From positions 1,116,001 through 1,180,000 of the forward strand of contig JAHBYP010000001.1 of assembly GCA_019635875.1 (NCBI GenBank): 64,000 nucleotides of DNA, in the 5' to 3' direction. This DNA is from Alphaproteobacteria bacterium (GTDB lineage Bacteria > Pseudomonadota > Alphaproteobacteria > Reyranellales > Reyranellaceae). Within the stretch, counting starts at the first letter, position 1. The number at the start of each line of letters is the position of its first letter. Position numbers and translations under genes: made by a program. A model generated the notes under the pieces. That model was not told the origin of the DNA. It did not search any database and saw only the letters and a list, made by a program, of their open reading frames with translations. Below are positions 1 to 9,896 of this stretch, piece after piece.

Positions 1-1507
<1,507 letters not shown>

Positions 1508-1508
<1 letters not shown>

Positions 1509-2563
1509 CAGAAGAAACTCGCCGCTTCCATTCCAGACAGGCGCAGGGCCGGGATCAGGCTCGGCTTCTGCCGCGGCGGCAGGTCGCGCACCGCCTCAGC
1601 GATTGCCTTGATATGCGCCGGCGTCGTGCCGCAGCAGCCGCCGACGACATTGATCCAGCCGGCCTCGGCCCATTTGCGCACCAGCTTGGCAGTCAGCTCG
1701 GGCGGCTCGTCATAGGCGCCCATGTCGTTGGGCAGGCCGGCGTTGGGATAGACGCAGACCAGGCTGTCGACGCGGCCGTTCATGTCGGCGACGTAGGGCT
1801 GCAGTTCGGTGGCACCGAAGCTGCAGTTCAGCCCCATGGTCAACGGCCGCACGTGGCGGATCGAATGCCAGAAGGCCTCGACCGTCTGGCCCGAGAGGTT
1901 GCGGCCGGCGAGGTCGGTGAGCGTCATCGAGACCATCACGGGCAGCTCTTCGCCGAGAGCCTCGGCCGCCTCGTCGGCGGCCACCAGGGCCGCCTTGGCG
2001 TTCAGCGTGTCGAACACCGTCTCGACCAGGATGAAGTCGACGCCGCCCTCGAGCAGCCCGTCGATCTGCTCGCGGTAGATGGCCTTGACCTCGTCGAAGC
2101 TCACGGCGCGATAGCCCGGATCGTTGACGTTGGGCGAGACCGACAGCGTCTTGTTGGTCGGGCCCAGCGCGCCGACGACGAAGCGCGGCTTGCCCGGATC
2201 CTTCGCGGTCCAGCGGTCGGCGTGCTCGCGCGTGATCTTCGCGGCGGCGATATTGATCTCGCGCGCCATGGTCTGGATGCCGTAGTCGCTGAGGCTGATG
2301 GCGTTGGCGTTGAAGGTGTTGGTGGCGACGATGTCGGCGCCGGCGGCGAGATAGGCGTCGCAGATCTCGCCGACGATCTCCGGCCGCGTCACGTTCAGGA
2401 GGTCGTTGTCGCCCTTCTGGTCGTGGTTGAAACTGCGGCCGCCGCGGAAGCCGTCCTCATCGAGCCTGTAGCTCTGGATCATCGAGCCGTAGGGCCCGTC
2501 CTTCACCAGGATGCGCTCCTGCGCGATCTGCAGCAGCAGGTCGGCTTTCTCACTGCGGGTCAT
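1508..2563 (-). CDS. metH: Methionine synthase, homocysteine S-methyltransferase part
   Basis: A 351-residue protein that matches the N-terminal homocysteine-binding barrel of MetH. It contains the [15 protein letters not shown] segment and two cysteine motifs typical of the zinc site, GLNCSFGA and GGCCGTTP, which would activate the homocysteine thiol. The stand-alone length fits the split-MetH arrangement, in which the pterin/B12 part is the next gene. Its stop overlaps that start by one base. It follows metF after a gap of about 114 bp that is filled by a palindromic repeat. It lies in an operon with an ArsR-methyltransferase regulator and metF, which supplies the methyl donor. Confidence 0.93.
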
Positions 2564-2586
2564 GTCACGGATTCCGATAGCTCGTT

Positions 2587-2687
2587 GTCGTCCTGAGCGC
2601 AGCGAAGGACCTTGCGGTGCTGCGTCCGGATGCGATGGTTCGATGTGGCCGCCATGCCGCGAGGTCCTTCGCTGCGCTCAGGACGAC
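2587..2687. repeat. Palindromic interspersed repeat, copy 1 (26-bp arms)
   Basis: The arms at 2587-2612 and 2662-2687 are exact reverse complements (core CTGAGCGCAGCGAAGGA) around a 49-base loop. The right arm overlaps the end of metF and supplies its TGA stop codon. The core resembles those of three further copies at 34598, 58636 and 63503, which share CGAGCG(C/G)AGCGAGG. It has the features of a REP/ERIC-like intergenic repeat: short, palindromic, and close to gene ends. In the transcript it would form a strong stem between metF and metH. Confidence 0.8.
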
Positions 2688-3607
2688 GGGGTGCGTGCCG
2701 GCCGGACGCCCAGCAGATGGCAGATGGCGAAGGTCAGGTCGGCGCGGTTCAGCGTGTAGAAGTGGAAGGCGTTGACGCCCTCGCTCTCGAGGCGGCGGCA
2801 GAGATCGCCGGCGACGGTGGCGGCGATCATGCGGCGCGTCTCGACGTCGTCGTCGAGGCCCTCGAACATCTCGGCCAGCCAGCCCGGCACCCTGGCGCCG
2901 CACAGGCCGGCGATGCGCCTGACCTGGGCGAAATTGCTGACCGGCACGATGCCGGGCACGATCGGGGCGTGGATGCCCATCGCCCAGGCCTGGTCGCGGA
3001 AGCGCAGATAGTCGTCGGGCTCGAAGAAGAACTGGGTGATGGCGCGATCGGCGCCGGCGTCGATCTTGCGCTTGAGGTTCAGCAGATCCGAGGCCGTGTC
3101 GGCCGAGTCGGGATGCTTCTCGGGATAGGCCGCGACGCTGATCTGGAAGTCGCCGATCTTCTTCAGGCCGGCCACCAGCTCGGCGGCGTTGGCGTAGCCC
3201 CCGGGATGCGCGGTGTACTTGCCGCCCATGCCCGAGGGCGGATCGCCGCGCAGGGCGACGATGTGGCGGATGCCGGCGTTCCAGTAGTCGCGCGCGACCT
3301 CGTCGATCTCCGCTTTCGTCGCGCCGACGCAGGTGAGATGCGCCGCGGGGTCGACACCGGTCTCGCGCTTGATGCGCACCACGGTCTCGTGCGTGCGCTG
3401 GCGGGTCGAGCCGCCGGCGCCGTAGGTGACGGAGAAGAACGTCGGCTTCAGCGGCGCCAGACGCTCGACGGCGCCCCACAGCGTCTGCTCCATCGCCTCG
3501 GTCTTGGGCGGGAAGAACTCGAAGGAGACGGCGAGCTTGCGCGGGGCGCGGGCCGGGAACTCGGCGAGGGGCGCGGCATGGCTGAGCGGGCCGGTGTCGG
3601 GACTCAT
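2678..3607 (-). CDS. metF: Methylenetetrahydrofolate reductase
   Basis: A 309-residue FAD-dependent reductase of 5,10-methylenetetrahydrofolate, which makes the 5-methyl-THF used by MetH. The family signature is clear: SFEFFPPKT near the N terminus, FFSVTYGAGGSTR, HLTCVGATKAEI, and ALRGDPP with the nearby GGYANAAELV stretch. The ATG at 3607 was chosen because it overlaps the upstream regulator's TGA by four bases (ATGA at 3604-3607) and gives the usual family length. The last codons and the stop lie inside a palindromic repeat, so the C-terminal residues may have been replaced when the repeat arrived. It lies between the regulator and the split metH genes. Confidence 0.95.
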   Translation of the reverse strand: MSPDTGPLSHAAPLAEFPARAPRKLAVSFEFFPPKTEAMEQTLWGAVERLAPLKPTFFSVTYGAGGSTRQRTHETVVRIKRETGVDPAAHLTCVGATKAEIDEVARDYWNAGIRHIVALRGDPPSGMGGKYTAHPGGYANAAELVAGLKKIGDFQISVAAYPEKHPDSADTASDLLNLKRKIDAGADRAITQFFFEPDDYLRFRDQAWAMGIHAPIVPGIVPVSNFAQVRRIAGLCGARVPGWLAEMFEGLDDDVETRRMIAATVAGDLCRRLESEGVNAFHFYTLNRADLTFAICHLLGVRPARTPSS

Positions 3608-4572
3608 CGCGAATTCTCCTGCAGCGGGGCGCCGGTCTCGGCCGGCACGACGGCGGTATCGGCTCTCGGCTTGGTGGCGCGCCAGATGCCCACCATCAGG
3701 CGCTTGCCCGGCAGGTGCAGCGGCGGCGCGGCGTCGAGGCCGGCGGCGCTCAGCCAGCCGGCGACCTGGTTGTCGGCGAAGCCGAGATGGACATGGGCGT
3801 GCTCGCGGCGCAGCTCGACGAGATCGTGCGGCGCGAAGTCGACGATCAGCGCCGTGCCGCCGGGCGCCAGCACGCGCGCGGCCTCGCGCAGCACGGCGGC
3901 GGGATCCTCGGCATAGTGCAGCACCTGGTGGATCGACACGACGTCGAGCGACATCGAGGCGAAGGGCAGGGCGTACATGTCGGCCTGGCGGATCTCGACC
4001 TGGGCTAGGCCGGCGCGCGCCAGATTGGTGCGGGCCACCGCCAGCATCTCGCGCGACTGGTCGATGCCGGTGGCGCGCTCGGCGTGGCGCGCCAGCACCT
4101 CGAGGATTCGGCCGGTGCCGGTGCCGATGTCGAGCAGCGAGCCGACATCGTCGGGCAGCAGGCCGACCAGGGCCTTCTCGATCTCGGCGTCGTCGATGTG
4201 CAGGGCGCGCAGCTGGTCCCAGCGCTCGGCGTTGGTGCGGAAATAGGCGATGGCGCGGTTCTCGCGCCGGCGCCGCAGATCCTCGAGTCGCGCCAGGTCG
4301 CCTTCGGCGCCCAGCTTGGCGACGATCGCCTCGACCACCGGGGCCAGCTCGGGATGGCGCGCCAGCCGGAAATAGGCCCACTGGCCCTCGCGGAAGCGCT
4401 CGAGCAGGCCGGCCTCGACCATCAGCTTGAGGTGTCGCGACACCCGGGGCTGGCTCTGGCCCAGGATGTCGACGAACTCGCTGACGGTCAGCTGGTCGCG
4501 CGCCGCCAGCGCCAGGATGCGCAGCCGCGTATCCTCGGCCGCCGCCCGGAGCAACAGGAGAAGGTCTTCCAT
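3604..4572 (-). CDS. ArsR-family regulator fused to a SAM-dependent methyltransferase domain (SahR-like)
   Basis: A 322-residue protein. Residues 1-90 form an ArsR-type winged helix (SEFVDILGQSQPRVSRHLKL recognition region, then EGQWAYFRLA wing). Residues 140-300 are a class I methyltransferase fold with the SAM-binding motif LLDIGTGTGRILEVLA. No ArsR metal-binding cysteine pair is seen. It leads the metF-metH operon and overlaps metF by four bases. Fusions of this kind in alphaproteobacteria have been described as SahR, which senses S-adenosylhomocysteine to control methionine-cycle genes. That assignment rests on context, architecture and the AT-rich dyad just upstream. A catalytic methyltransferase role cannot be excluded. 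Confidence 0.85.
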   Translation of the reverse strand: MEDLLLLLRAAAEDTRLRILALAARDQLTVSEFVDILGQSQPRVSRHLKLMVEAGLLERFREGQWAYFRLARHPELAPVVEAIVAKLGAEGDLARLEDLRRRRENRAIAYFRTNAERWDQLRALHIDDAEIEKALVGLLPDDVGSLLDIGTGTGRILEVLARHAERATGIDQSREMLAVARTNLARAGLAQVEIRQADMYALPFASMSLDVVSIHQVLHYAEDPAAVLREAARVLAPGGTALIVDFAPHDLVELRREHAHVHLGFADNQVAGWLSAAGLDAAPPLHLPGKRLMVGIWRATKPRADTAVVPAETGAPLQENSR

Positions 4573-4576
4573 ATGG

Positions 4577-4600
4577 CTACATAAAGATATATTTATATAG
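4577..4600. promoter_or_regulatory. 24-bp AT-rich dyad, candidate autoregulatory operator of the methionine operon
   Basis: The sequence from CTACATAAA to TTTATATAG reads nearly the same on both strands: ten of its twelve base pairs are symmetric. It begins five bases upstream of the regulator's ATG, in a very AT-rich patch of an otherwise GC-rich region, where a promoter -10 element would lie. An ArsR dimer binding here would block the operon. The pattern recalls the SahR motif described for alphaproteobacteria, a comparison made from memory. Confidence 0.6.
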
Positions 4601-4757
4601 AGGTCAAACCAAAACTTCTAATGTCTGAAAAAAGCCGACATTGAGCAAAGCCCACGCGGATATCGGGGAAAATTTGCCGTTGTGAAATGAGCGCCCGCGC
4701 AAGCATACTGCCTCACCCTTCCGGGCCCTCGGGATAGGCGAGCAGGTCGCAACGAGA

Positions 4758-5549
4758 ATGATCAGGTATCTACTGTCCCGAGTGCGATTCGGCCTCGCGG
4801 TCGTGCTGGTGGCCGCCACCACGGGCCTGGGCGCCTGCGCCTCGCAGGAGCCCGGCGAGCCGTGGGATCCCCTGGAGGTGCCCAACCGTTTCATGTTCGC
4901 GATCAACCGCACCATCGACATGTTCGTCGTGCGGCCCCTGACGGTGACCTACAAGTTCTGGGTGCCCGAGCCGATCCAGCGCGGCGTCACCAATGTCGTG
5001 CACAACCTCGGCGAGCCGGTCACCGCGATCAACGAGGTGGCGCAGGGCGAGCCGTCGCGGGCGGCCCAGACCATCGCGCGCTTCCTGGTCAACACCACGA
5101 TCGGCATCCTCGGCATCTTCGACGTCGCCAAGGAGCTCGGCATGCCGCCGACCAAGGAGGATTTCGGCCAGACCATCGCCGTGTGGGCCAAGGCGCCGCC
5201 GGAGGACGGCGGCCCCTATCTCGTGCTGCCGCTGATCGGTCCGTCCAACGCGCGCGACGCGGTGGGCCTGCTGGTCGACTATGTGATCGACCCCTTCCGC
5301 ATCCTTACCTGGCAGCTCGACGTTGAGTACCTGATGTATGCGCGTGCCGGCGTCACCTTGGTCGACGCCCGTTCGCGCACCATGCAGGCACTGGACGACA
5401 TTGAGAAGAACTCGGTCGACTACTACTCGGCGCTGCGCAGCGCCTACACGCAGAGGCGCGTGGCCGAGATCCGGCAGAAGGGCGCTCCCCAGACCGCGTC
5501 GATCGCGCTGGTCGCGTCGGGGCGGCCGGAGCTGGGTTTCGCGCGCTGA
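4758..5549 (+). CDS. mlaA: MlaA/VacJ outer-membrane lipoprotein
   Basis: A 263-residue lipoprotein of the Mla system, which removes mislocalised phospholipids from the outer leaflet of the outer membrane. It has a signal peptide ending in the lipobox LGAC (Cys27) and the MlaA core, with DPLEVPNRFMFAINRTID, NNVVHNLGEP-like segments, the FLVNTTIGILGIFD helix, and GPYLVLPLIGPSNARDAVG. The gene is followed 23 bp later by mlaC, its periplasmic partner. The inner-membrane ABC components MlaFEDB are not in this window. The start gives a normal signal peptide. Confidence 0.94.
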   Translation: MIRYLLSRVRFGLAVVLVAATTGLGACASQEPGEPWDPLEVPNRFMFAINRTIDMFVVRPLTVTYKFWVPEPIQRGVTNVVHNLGEPVTAINEVAQGEPSRAAQTIARFLVNTTIGILGIFDVAKELGMPPTKEDFGQTIAVWAKAPPEDGGPYLVLPLIGPSNARDAVGLLVDYVIDPFRILTWQLDVEYLMYARAGVTLVDARSRTMQALDDIEKNSVDYYSALRSAYTQRRVAEIRQKGAPQTASIALVASGRPELGFAR

Positions 5550-5572
5550 CGCACCATCGGATGGAGGCTCAT

Positions 5573-6151
5573 GTGACGACGTTTCGGCGTTGGGTCGTGA
5601 CGTGCGTGGTCGCGTCGGCGGCGATGGTCCTGGCGGCGTCGGGCGCCGCCGCCCAGGAGGCGGCGCAGGTCGTCGAAAGGATGGCGAGCCAGGTCCTGGC
5701 GACGGTCAAGACCGGGGCCTCGGACGCCGAGCGCGAGCAGCAGATGACCCAGCTGTTCCGCGCCAATTTTGACATCAATGCGATCGGCCAGATGGTGCTG
5801 GGCCGGCACTGGAACAGCGCCACGCCCGACCAGCGCAGCCGGTTCATGACGGCCTTCGAGAAGGCCGAGATCCGGGCCTATTCGGGCCGCTTCAAGAACT
5901 ACCAGGGCCAGACGCTGACGGTCGGCAGGGTCACCTCCAACGGCGCCTCCCAGCTCGTCGACTCGCAGCTGGTGCAGCCCTCCGGCGGACAGCCGATCCG
6001 CATTGTCTGGGAGATCGCCCGCGGCAAGGTGGTCGACATCTCGGTCGAGGGCGTCAGCATGGGCATGACGCGGCGCTCCGACTTCAATTCCTATGTCAGC
6101 CGCAACGGCCTCGACGCGCTGATCGCCGAGCTCGAGCGCCGCGGCGGCTGA
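5573..6151 (+). CDS. mlaC: MlaC-family periplasmic phospholipid-binding protein
   Basis: A protein of about 192 residues in the Tol/Ttg2 toluene-tolerance (MlaC) family, which shuttles phospholipid between MlaA and the inner-membrane MlaFEDB complex. It has a clear Sec signal peptide ending ASGAAAQ, then the family core with LFRANFDINAIGQMVLGRHW and FKNYQGQTLTV. An in-frame ATG lies at 5561, but GGAGG at 5563-5567 sits five bases before the GTG at 5573 and overlaps that ATG, so GTG 5573 is the better start. It lies directly downstream of mlaA, most likely in one transcript. Confidence 0.92.
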   Translation: MTTFRRWVVTCVVASAAMVLAASGAAAQEAAQVVERMASQVLATVKTGASDAEREQQMTQLFRANFDINAIGQMVLGRHWNSATPDQRSRFMTAFEKAEIRAYSGRFKNYQGQTLTVGRVTSNGASQLVDSQLVQPSGGQPIRIVWEIARGKVVDISVEGVSMGMTRRSDFNSYVSRNGLDALIAELERRGG

Positions 6152-6301
6152 ACCACGCGCTCGCGTGACCCTCACGCTTCGCGTGAGTGGGATTGCTGCA
6201 GCGCGCGCTAAAACTCATGTGAGGGCGGCTTGCGCCGGCGCGCGCGCGCGGCGAGAGTCCTGCCACGAACCCGGCCAGTACTGCCGCGGGAGGACAGTCG
6301 C

Positions 6302-7102
6302 ATGGACAGCAATGTCATCGCCAGGGTCGCCGCCGTCGACCCGATCTGGACCGAGATCCGCGAAGCTGCCCAGGACCTGGCGCGCGCCGAGCCGGCGCTG
6401 GCCAGCCTGCTACACGCCGCGATCCTCAGCCAGCCGCGCTTCGAGAGCGCGCTCAGCTATCACCTCGCGCGCATGCTGGCGACCAGCGAGACGCCGGCCA
6501 TGCTGATCCGCCAGACGCTTGACGAAGCGATCGCCGGCGACCCCGAGATCGGCGTCGCCGCGCGGGCCGATATCGTCGCCGTCTACGAGCGCGATCCCGC
6601 CTGCCGCTCGCGCCTCGATCCTTTCCTGTGGTTCAAGGGATTCCACGCGCTGCAGACCCACCGCGTGGCGCACTGGCTGCTCGGCCGCGGCCGGCGCGGC
6701 ATGGCGCTGTTCCTGCAGAGCCGCTCGAGCTCGATCTTCGGCGTCGACATCAACCCGGCCGCGCGCATCGGCAAGGGCATCATGATCGACCACGCCACCG
6801 GCGTGGTGATCGGCGAGACGGCGGTGGTCGAGGACGGCGTGTCGATGCTGCAGGGCGTGACGCTCGGCGGCACCGGCAAGGAAACCGGTGATCGCCATCC
6901 CAAGATCCGCCGCGGCGTGCTGATCGGCGCCGGCGCCAAGGTACTCGGCAACATCGAGGTCGGCGCGCGCGCCAAGGTCGCCTCGGGCAGCGTCGTGCTG
7001 CACCCGGTGCCGGCGGGCTGCACCGTCGCCGGCGTACCGGCCAAGGTCGTGGGCTGCGTCGACTGCGACGAGCCGGCGCTGGAGATGGACCAGCGCATCT
7101 GA
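6302..7102 (+). CDS. cysE: Serine O-acetyltransferase
   Basis: A 266-residue serine acetyltransferase, the first step of cysteine synthesis (acetyl-CoA plus L-serine to O-acetylserine). The N-terminal helical domain contains DPIWTEIREAAQDLARAEP. The C-terminal left-handed beta helix carries hexapeptide repeats, with the catalytic region DINPAARIGKGIMIDHATG and LQGVTLGGTGKETGDRHPK. The ATG at 6302 follows GGGAGG at 6288-6293 with good spacing. An upstream in-frame extension lacks a ribosome-binding site. The C terminus ends in Ile, as is usual for SATs that dock into O-acetylserine sulfhydrylase. It stands alone between mlaC and an NlpD-like gene. Confidence 0.95.
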   Translation: MDSNVIARVAAVDPIWTEIREAAQDLARAEPALASLLHAAILSQPRFESALSYHLARMLATSETPAMLIRQTLDEAIAGDPEIGVAARADIVAVYERDPACRSRLDPFLWFKGFHALQTHRVAHWLLGRGRRGMALFLQSRSSSIFGVDINPAARIGKGIMIDHATGVVIGETAVVEDGVSMLQGVTLGGTGKETGDRHPKIRRGVLIGAGAKVLGNIEVGARAKVASGSVVLHPVPAGCTVAGVPAKVVGCVDCDEPALEMDQRI

Positions 7103-7343
7103 GGGCGACCGCCGGCCCCTTCACGTCGGCCCCTCGTCCCGGCAGAGTTCTCGTATCCGGCTGGTGTGCTGGGTTGGGGCCGCGCCGCTCCGGCCGCGCT
7201 CATGATGGGTGATTGCAGCGACGCTGCCCGAACGTCGTCGAGAACCGCATCGTGGTCGCAGCGCGCCATGACCATGTGTCCTCGCCCTGACCTCGCGCCG
7301 GGGATTCACATCGGAGCCGGGTTCGGGTAGTGTGCGCGTTCAA

Positions 7344-8249
7344 ATGAACGCGCATCGCTCCCCCTCGCGATCGCTGCCGTTCGTCGCCGCGAAGCGGGTT
7401 CTCGTCGCCCTGGCCATGCTGTTCATGGCCGCCTGCGACCGGACCTACAGCGGGCGTGAAGGCACGATCGAATATCCCGGTTCGGGCGCAAGCCCCAACG
7501 CCGTCGCGATCTATGTCACGAAGCAGGGCGATACGCTCGACGCCGTCGCCTCGCGCTTCGGCGTGCCGCGCGACGCGATCATCCAACGCAACGGTCTGAG
7601 GGAGCCTTACCGGCTGCGCCCGGGGACGAGCCTCGCGCTGCCCGGCGCGCGTGTCGTCGACACCAGCGCGGCGCGCGATGCGCCGCCGCCGTCGGCACCG
7701 GCGCCTGCGGGCGGACCCGCGCCAGCGGGCGGCCGTGTCACATCCACTGAACTTCCGCCGCCATCAGGCACACCGGCGGCTGCACCGCCACCGCCGACAT
7801 CGGCCGCACCGCAGCCGCCCGCCGATCCGGCGCCGCGCATGGCGCCGCCAGCATCCGCGCTGCCCGGCGCGGCGCCGCGCTTCGACTGGCCGGTGCGCGG
7901 CCGTACCCTGGCGGGCTTCGGCCCGCGTGCCGGCGGCCAGCGCAACGACGGCATCGACATCGCCGCCGCCGCGGGCACGCCGGTGAAGGCGGCCGACGGC
8001 GGTACCGTGGTCTATGCGGGCAACGAGGTGCGCGGCCTGGGTAACCTGCTGCTGGTCAGCCACACCGGCGGCTACATCACCGCCTATGCCCATCTCGACA
8101 GGATGTCGGTGGCCAAGGGCGCGACGGTGCGCAAGGGCCAGACCATCGGCACGGTCGGCACCTCGGGCGGCGCATCGGAACCGCAACTGCATTTCGAGAT
8201 CCGTCACCGCAACAAGCCGGTCGATCCGGTCGGCCTGCTGCCGCGCTGA
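7344..8249 (+). CDS. NlpD-like lipoprotein: LysM plus degenerate M23 (LytM) domain
   Basis: About 301 residues. It has a lipoprotein signal with the box MAAC (Cys31 from the ATG at 7344), a LysM domain (about 55-100, YVTKQGDTLDAVASRFGVP), a Pro/Ala-rich linker, and a C-terminal M23 domain (about 175-301). The first zinc ligand is missing: the usual H-x-GID reads RNDGIDI, with Asn in place of His, although AHLD and LHFEI remain. The same change occurs in NlpD/EnvC-type proteins, which do not cut peptidoglycan but activate amidases during cell separation. That role is therefore inferred. A GTG at 7332 is an alternative start four codons upstream. Confidence 0.87.
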   Translation: MNAHRSPSRSLPFVAAKRVLVALAMLFMAACDRTYSGREGTIEYPGSGASPNAVAIYVTKQGDTLDAVASRFGVPRDAIIQRNGLREPYRLRPGTSLALPGARVVDTSAARDAPPPSAPAPAGGPAPAGGRVTSTELPPPSGTPAAAPPPPTSAAPQPPADPAPRMAPPASALPGAAPRFDWPVRGRTLAGFGPRAGGQRNDGIDIAAAAGTPVKAADGGTVVYAGNEVRGLGNLLLVSHTGGYITAYAHLDRMSVAKGATVRKGQTIGTVGTSGGASEPQLHFEIRHRNKPVDPVGLLPR

Positions 8250-8308
8250 CTCTTTCTCGCCTTGTTTGCTAGGGTGCGCTCCGTCTCGTTCAACGGAGGG
8301 AAAGTATC

Positions 8309-8653
8309 ATGGTCGAACGCATCAACGCCGGACCGCGCATGAGCCAGGCGGTCGTGCACGGCAACACCGTCTATCTCGCCGGGCTGACCGCCGACGACAG
8401 CAAGGCCGACGTCAAGGGCCAGACCAAGCAGATCCTCGACAAGATCGACGCGCTGCTCGCCAAGTCCGGCACCGACAAGAGCAAGATCCTTTCGGCCAAT
8501 ATCTGGCTCACCGATATCGCCACCTGGAGCCAGATGAACGAGGTGTGGGACGCCTGGGTGGCGCCCGGCAACACACCGGCGCGCGCCACCGTCGAGGCCA
8601 AGCTCGCCGCGCCGGGGCTGAAGGTCGAGATCATGGTGCAGTGCGCGAAATAG
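8309..8653 (+). CDS. RidA/YjgF family protein
   Basis: A 114-residue protein of the RidA family, small trimeric enamine/imine deaminases that clear reactive 2-aminoacrylate formed by PLP enzymes. It shows the family pattern: GNTVYLAGLTADD early, KADVKGQTKQILDKIDALL, and near the C terminus NTPARATVEAKLAAPGLKVE, with the conserved Arg and Glu of the active-site cleft. GGAGG about ten bases before ATG 8309 supports the start. It is a single gene, convergent with the ADYC-like gene. The specific subfamily substrate cannot be told from sequence alone. Confidence 0.9.
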   Translation: MVERINAGPRMSQAVVHGNTVYLAGLTADDSKADVKGQTKQILDKIDALLAKSGTDKSKILSANIWLTDIATWSQMNEVWDAWVAPGNTPARATVEAKLAAPGLKVEIMVQCAK

Positions 8654-8710
8654 CCGCCGCCACGACAACCCCGACAACGACGGCGCGCCCCCTGCGGCGC
8701 GCCGTTCTCG

Positions 8711-9526
8711 TTACGGGTTGGAGTGATTGAAGATCACGGCGCCGTGGGCGCGGGCGAAGGCCTCGGTGCAGATCGCGCCCGTGCGGCCCTTGAGCCTGGG
8801 GTTGCGCGCCTCGAGCTGCTCCAGCGTCACATTCTCCTTCACGCGCGGATGATGGACGCAGACCGCGCCGTTCTCGTCCCACCCCGCTTCGAAGCGCATG
8901 CCGGGTACATCCTCGGGCGGCTGGATGCCGAGCGCGTCGGAGACGTTGATCTTCATGCCGTCGCGTGTCATCGGCTCATCGCGGCCGCCATAGTCGCCGC
9001 GCAGCATGCGCACGCAGGCGCGGTGCAGGGCGAGCAGGGGCCGGCCATCGGCGCTCGTCGCCCAGGGCCGGTAGCCGAACCGGGCGCACTTGGCCATGGC
9101 GCCCGACGTGCAGAGGATTTCCAGGCGCCCCGGCTCGGCGGGGCGGAGAATGCCGTCGCGGCCGGCCCGACCGGCGACCGGGAAGCCGACGCGGCGGCCG
9201 TCGGGGCCGGGCGTGCAGTGCGTTGTCCAGCGGCCATCGGCGCCTTCGACGGACAACGAATGCAGCCAGACGTCGGACGCGTAGTCGGTGGTGTCGCGCT
9301 CGACGGCGTCGATGCGCACCCTCACCGATCGCTTGCCGACGCCGATGGTCAGAATGGCGCCAACCAGCGAATCGGAATGGCGTTCCCGTCCGTCCGTCAT
9401 CGTCACGCGGAAGCGGCTGTCGACGACATCGACGCGCGCGACCCGCCGGCTGTCGGGCGCGGCCGCGGCGGTGCCGGCCTGGAGGGCGGCGAGTAGCGGC
9501 AGGACCTGGCGGAGGATGGCGTGCAC
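8711..9526 (-). CDS. Secreted ADYC-like domain protein
   Basis: A 271-residue protein with an N-terminal signal peptide ending near TAAAAP. The C-terminal half matches the pattern of ADYC-domain proteins: ACVRMLRGDYGGRDEPMTRD followed by GMKINVSDALGIQ. The motif that names the family is altered, with GDYG in place of ADYC. Eight cysteines in the exported part suggest disulfides. Function is unknown for this family. It lies 69 bp downstream of a small secreted NG-repeat peptide, from which it is separated by a GC-rich hairpin, and both probably come from one promoter. From memory, ADYC proteins often carry similar NG repeats themselves. Confidence 0.7.
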   Translation of the reverse strand: MHAILRQVLPLLAALQAGTAAAAPDSRRVARVDVVDSRFRVTMTDGRERHSDSLVGAILTIGVGKRSVRVRIDAVERDTTDYASDVWLHSLSVEGADGRWTTHCTPGPDGRRVGFPVAGRAGRDGILRPAEPGRLEILCTSGAMAKCARFGYRPWATSADGRPLLALHRACVRMLRGDYGGRDEPMTRDGMKINVSDALGIQPPEDVPGMRFEAGWDENGAVCVHHPRVKENVTLEQLEARNPRLKGRTGAICTEAFARAHGAVIFNHSNP

Positions 9527-9559
9527 GAATGGAACTCCCTGACGGTGTGAACGCGAAAC

Positions 9560-9582
9560 GGGACCGGCGGCGAGCCGGTCCC
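9560..9582 (-). terminator. Intercistronic hairpin (9-bp stem)
   Basis: GGGACCGGC and GCCGGTCCC are perfect complements around a five-base loop. The hairpin lies between the NG-repeat peptide gene and the ADYC-like gene. It is followed on the minus strand by only a short GTTTCG stretch, so it is at best a leaky terminator. It could instead stabilise the upstream short message and so raise peptide level over that of the ADYC-like protein. Confidence 0.4.
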
Positions 9583-9595
9583 GTGGTGCGGTCGA

Positions 9596-9796
9596 TCACT
9601 CCTTGGGCAGCTCGATCATCAGGATGTGACCGTGCCGCGCACCACTATCCCGGCCGTTCGTGCTGTCGAGGCCGTTCGTGCCGATGAGGCCGTTCGTGGC
9701 GCCGAGGCCGTTGTCGGTCAGCGCGGCCTGGGCCGAGGTGGCGACGGTGGCGGCCAGCAGGGTGGCGGCGATCAGGGTCGTGAAGCGCGTGAACAT
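9596..9796 (-). CDS. Small secreted NG-repeat peptide
   Basis: A 66-residue precursor with a textbook Sec signal peptide (MFTRFTTLIAATLLAATVAT followed by SAQA). The remaining mature peptide of about 42 residues contains four tandem six-residue units of the form (D/T)NGL-x-x: DNGLGA, TNGLIG, TNGLDS, TNGRDS. The DNA repeats as an 18-base unit around 9650-9721. GGGAGA lies just upstream of ATG 9796. It is followed by the ADYC-like secreted protein. I know of no function; a structural, adhesive or signal role is possible. A longer open frame reaches upstream, but only this part shows a start, signal and ribosome-binding site. Confidence 0.7.
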   Translation of the reverse strand: MFTRFTTLIAATLLAATVATSAQAALTDNGLGATNGLIGTNGLDSTNGRDSGARHGHILMIELPKE

Positions 9797-9896
9797 GGTC
9801 GTATCTCCCGTGTGGTGTTGGCCGGCGGTGTGCCGTCCTTCGATGGCGGGGAGATGCCTGTGGTGCGCGTCGCCGGAATGTCCCCGATCACTGGAC

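Noticed and set aside
4604-4921. Minus-strand 105-codon frame before mlaA
   Set aside because: It overlaps the mlaA start and signal peptide on the opposite strand, lacks a family resemblance and has no clear ribosome-binding site.
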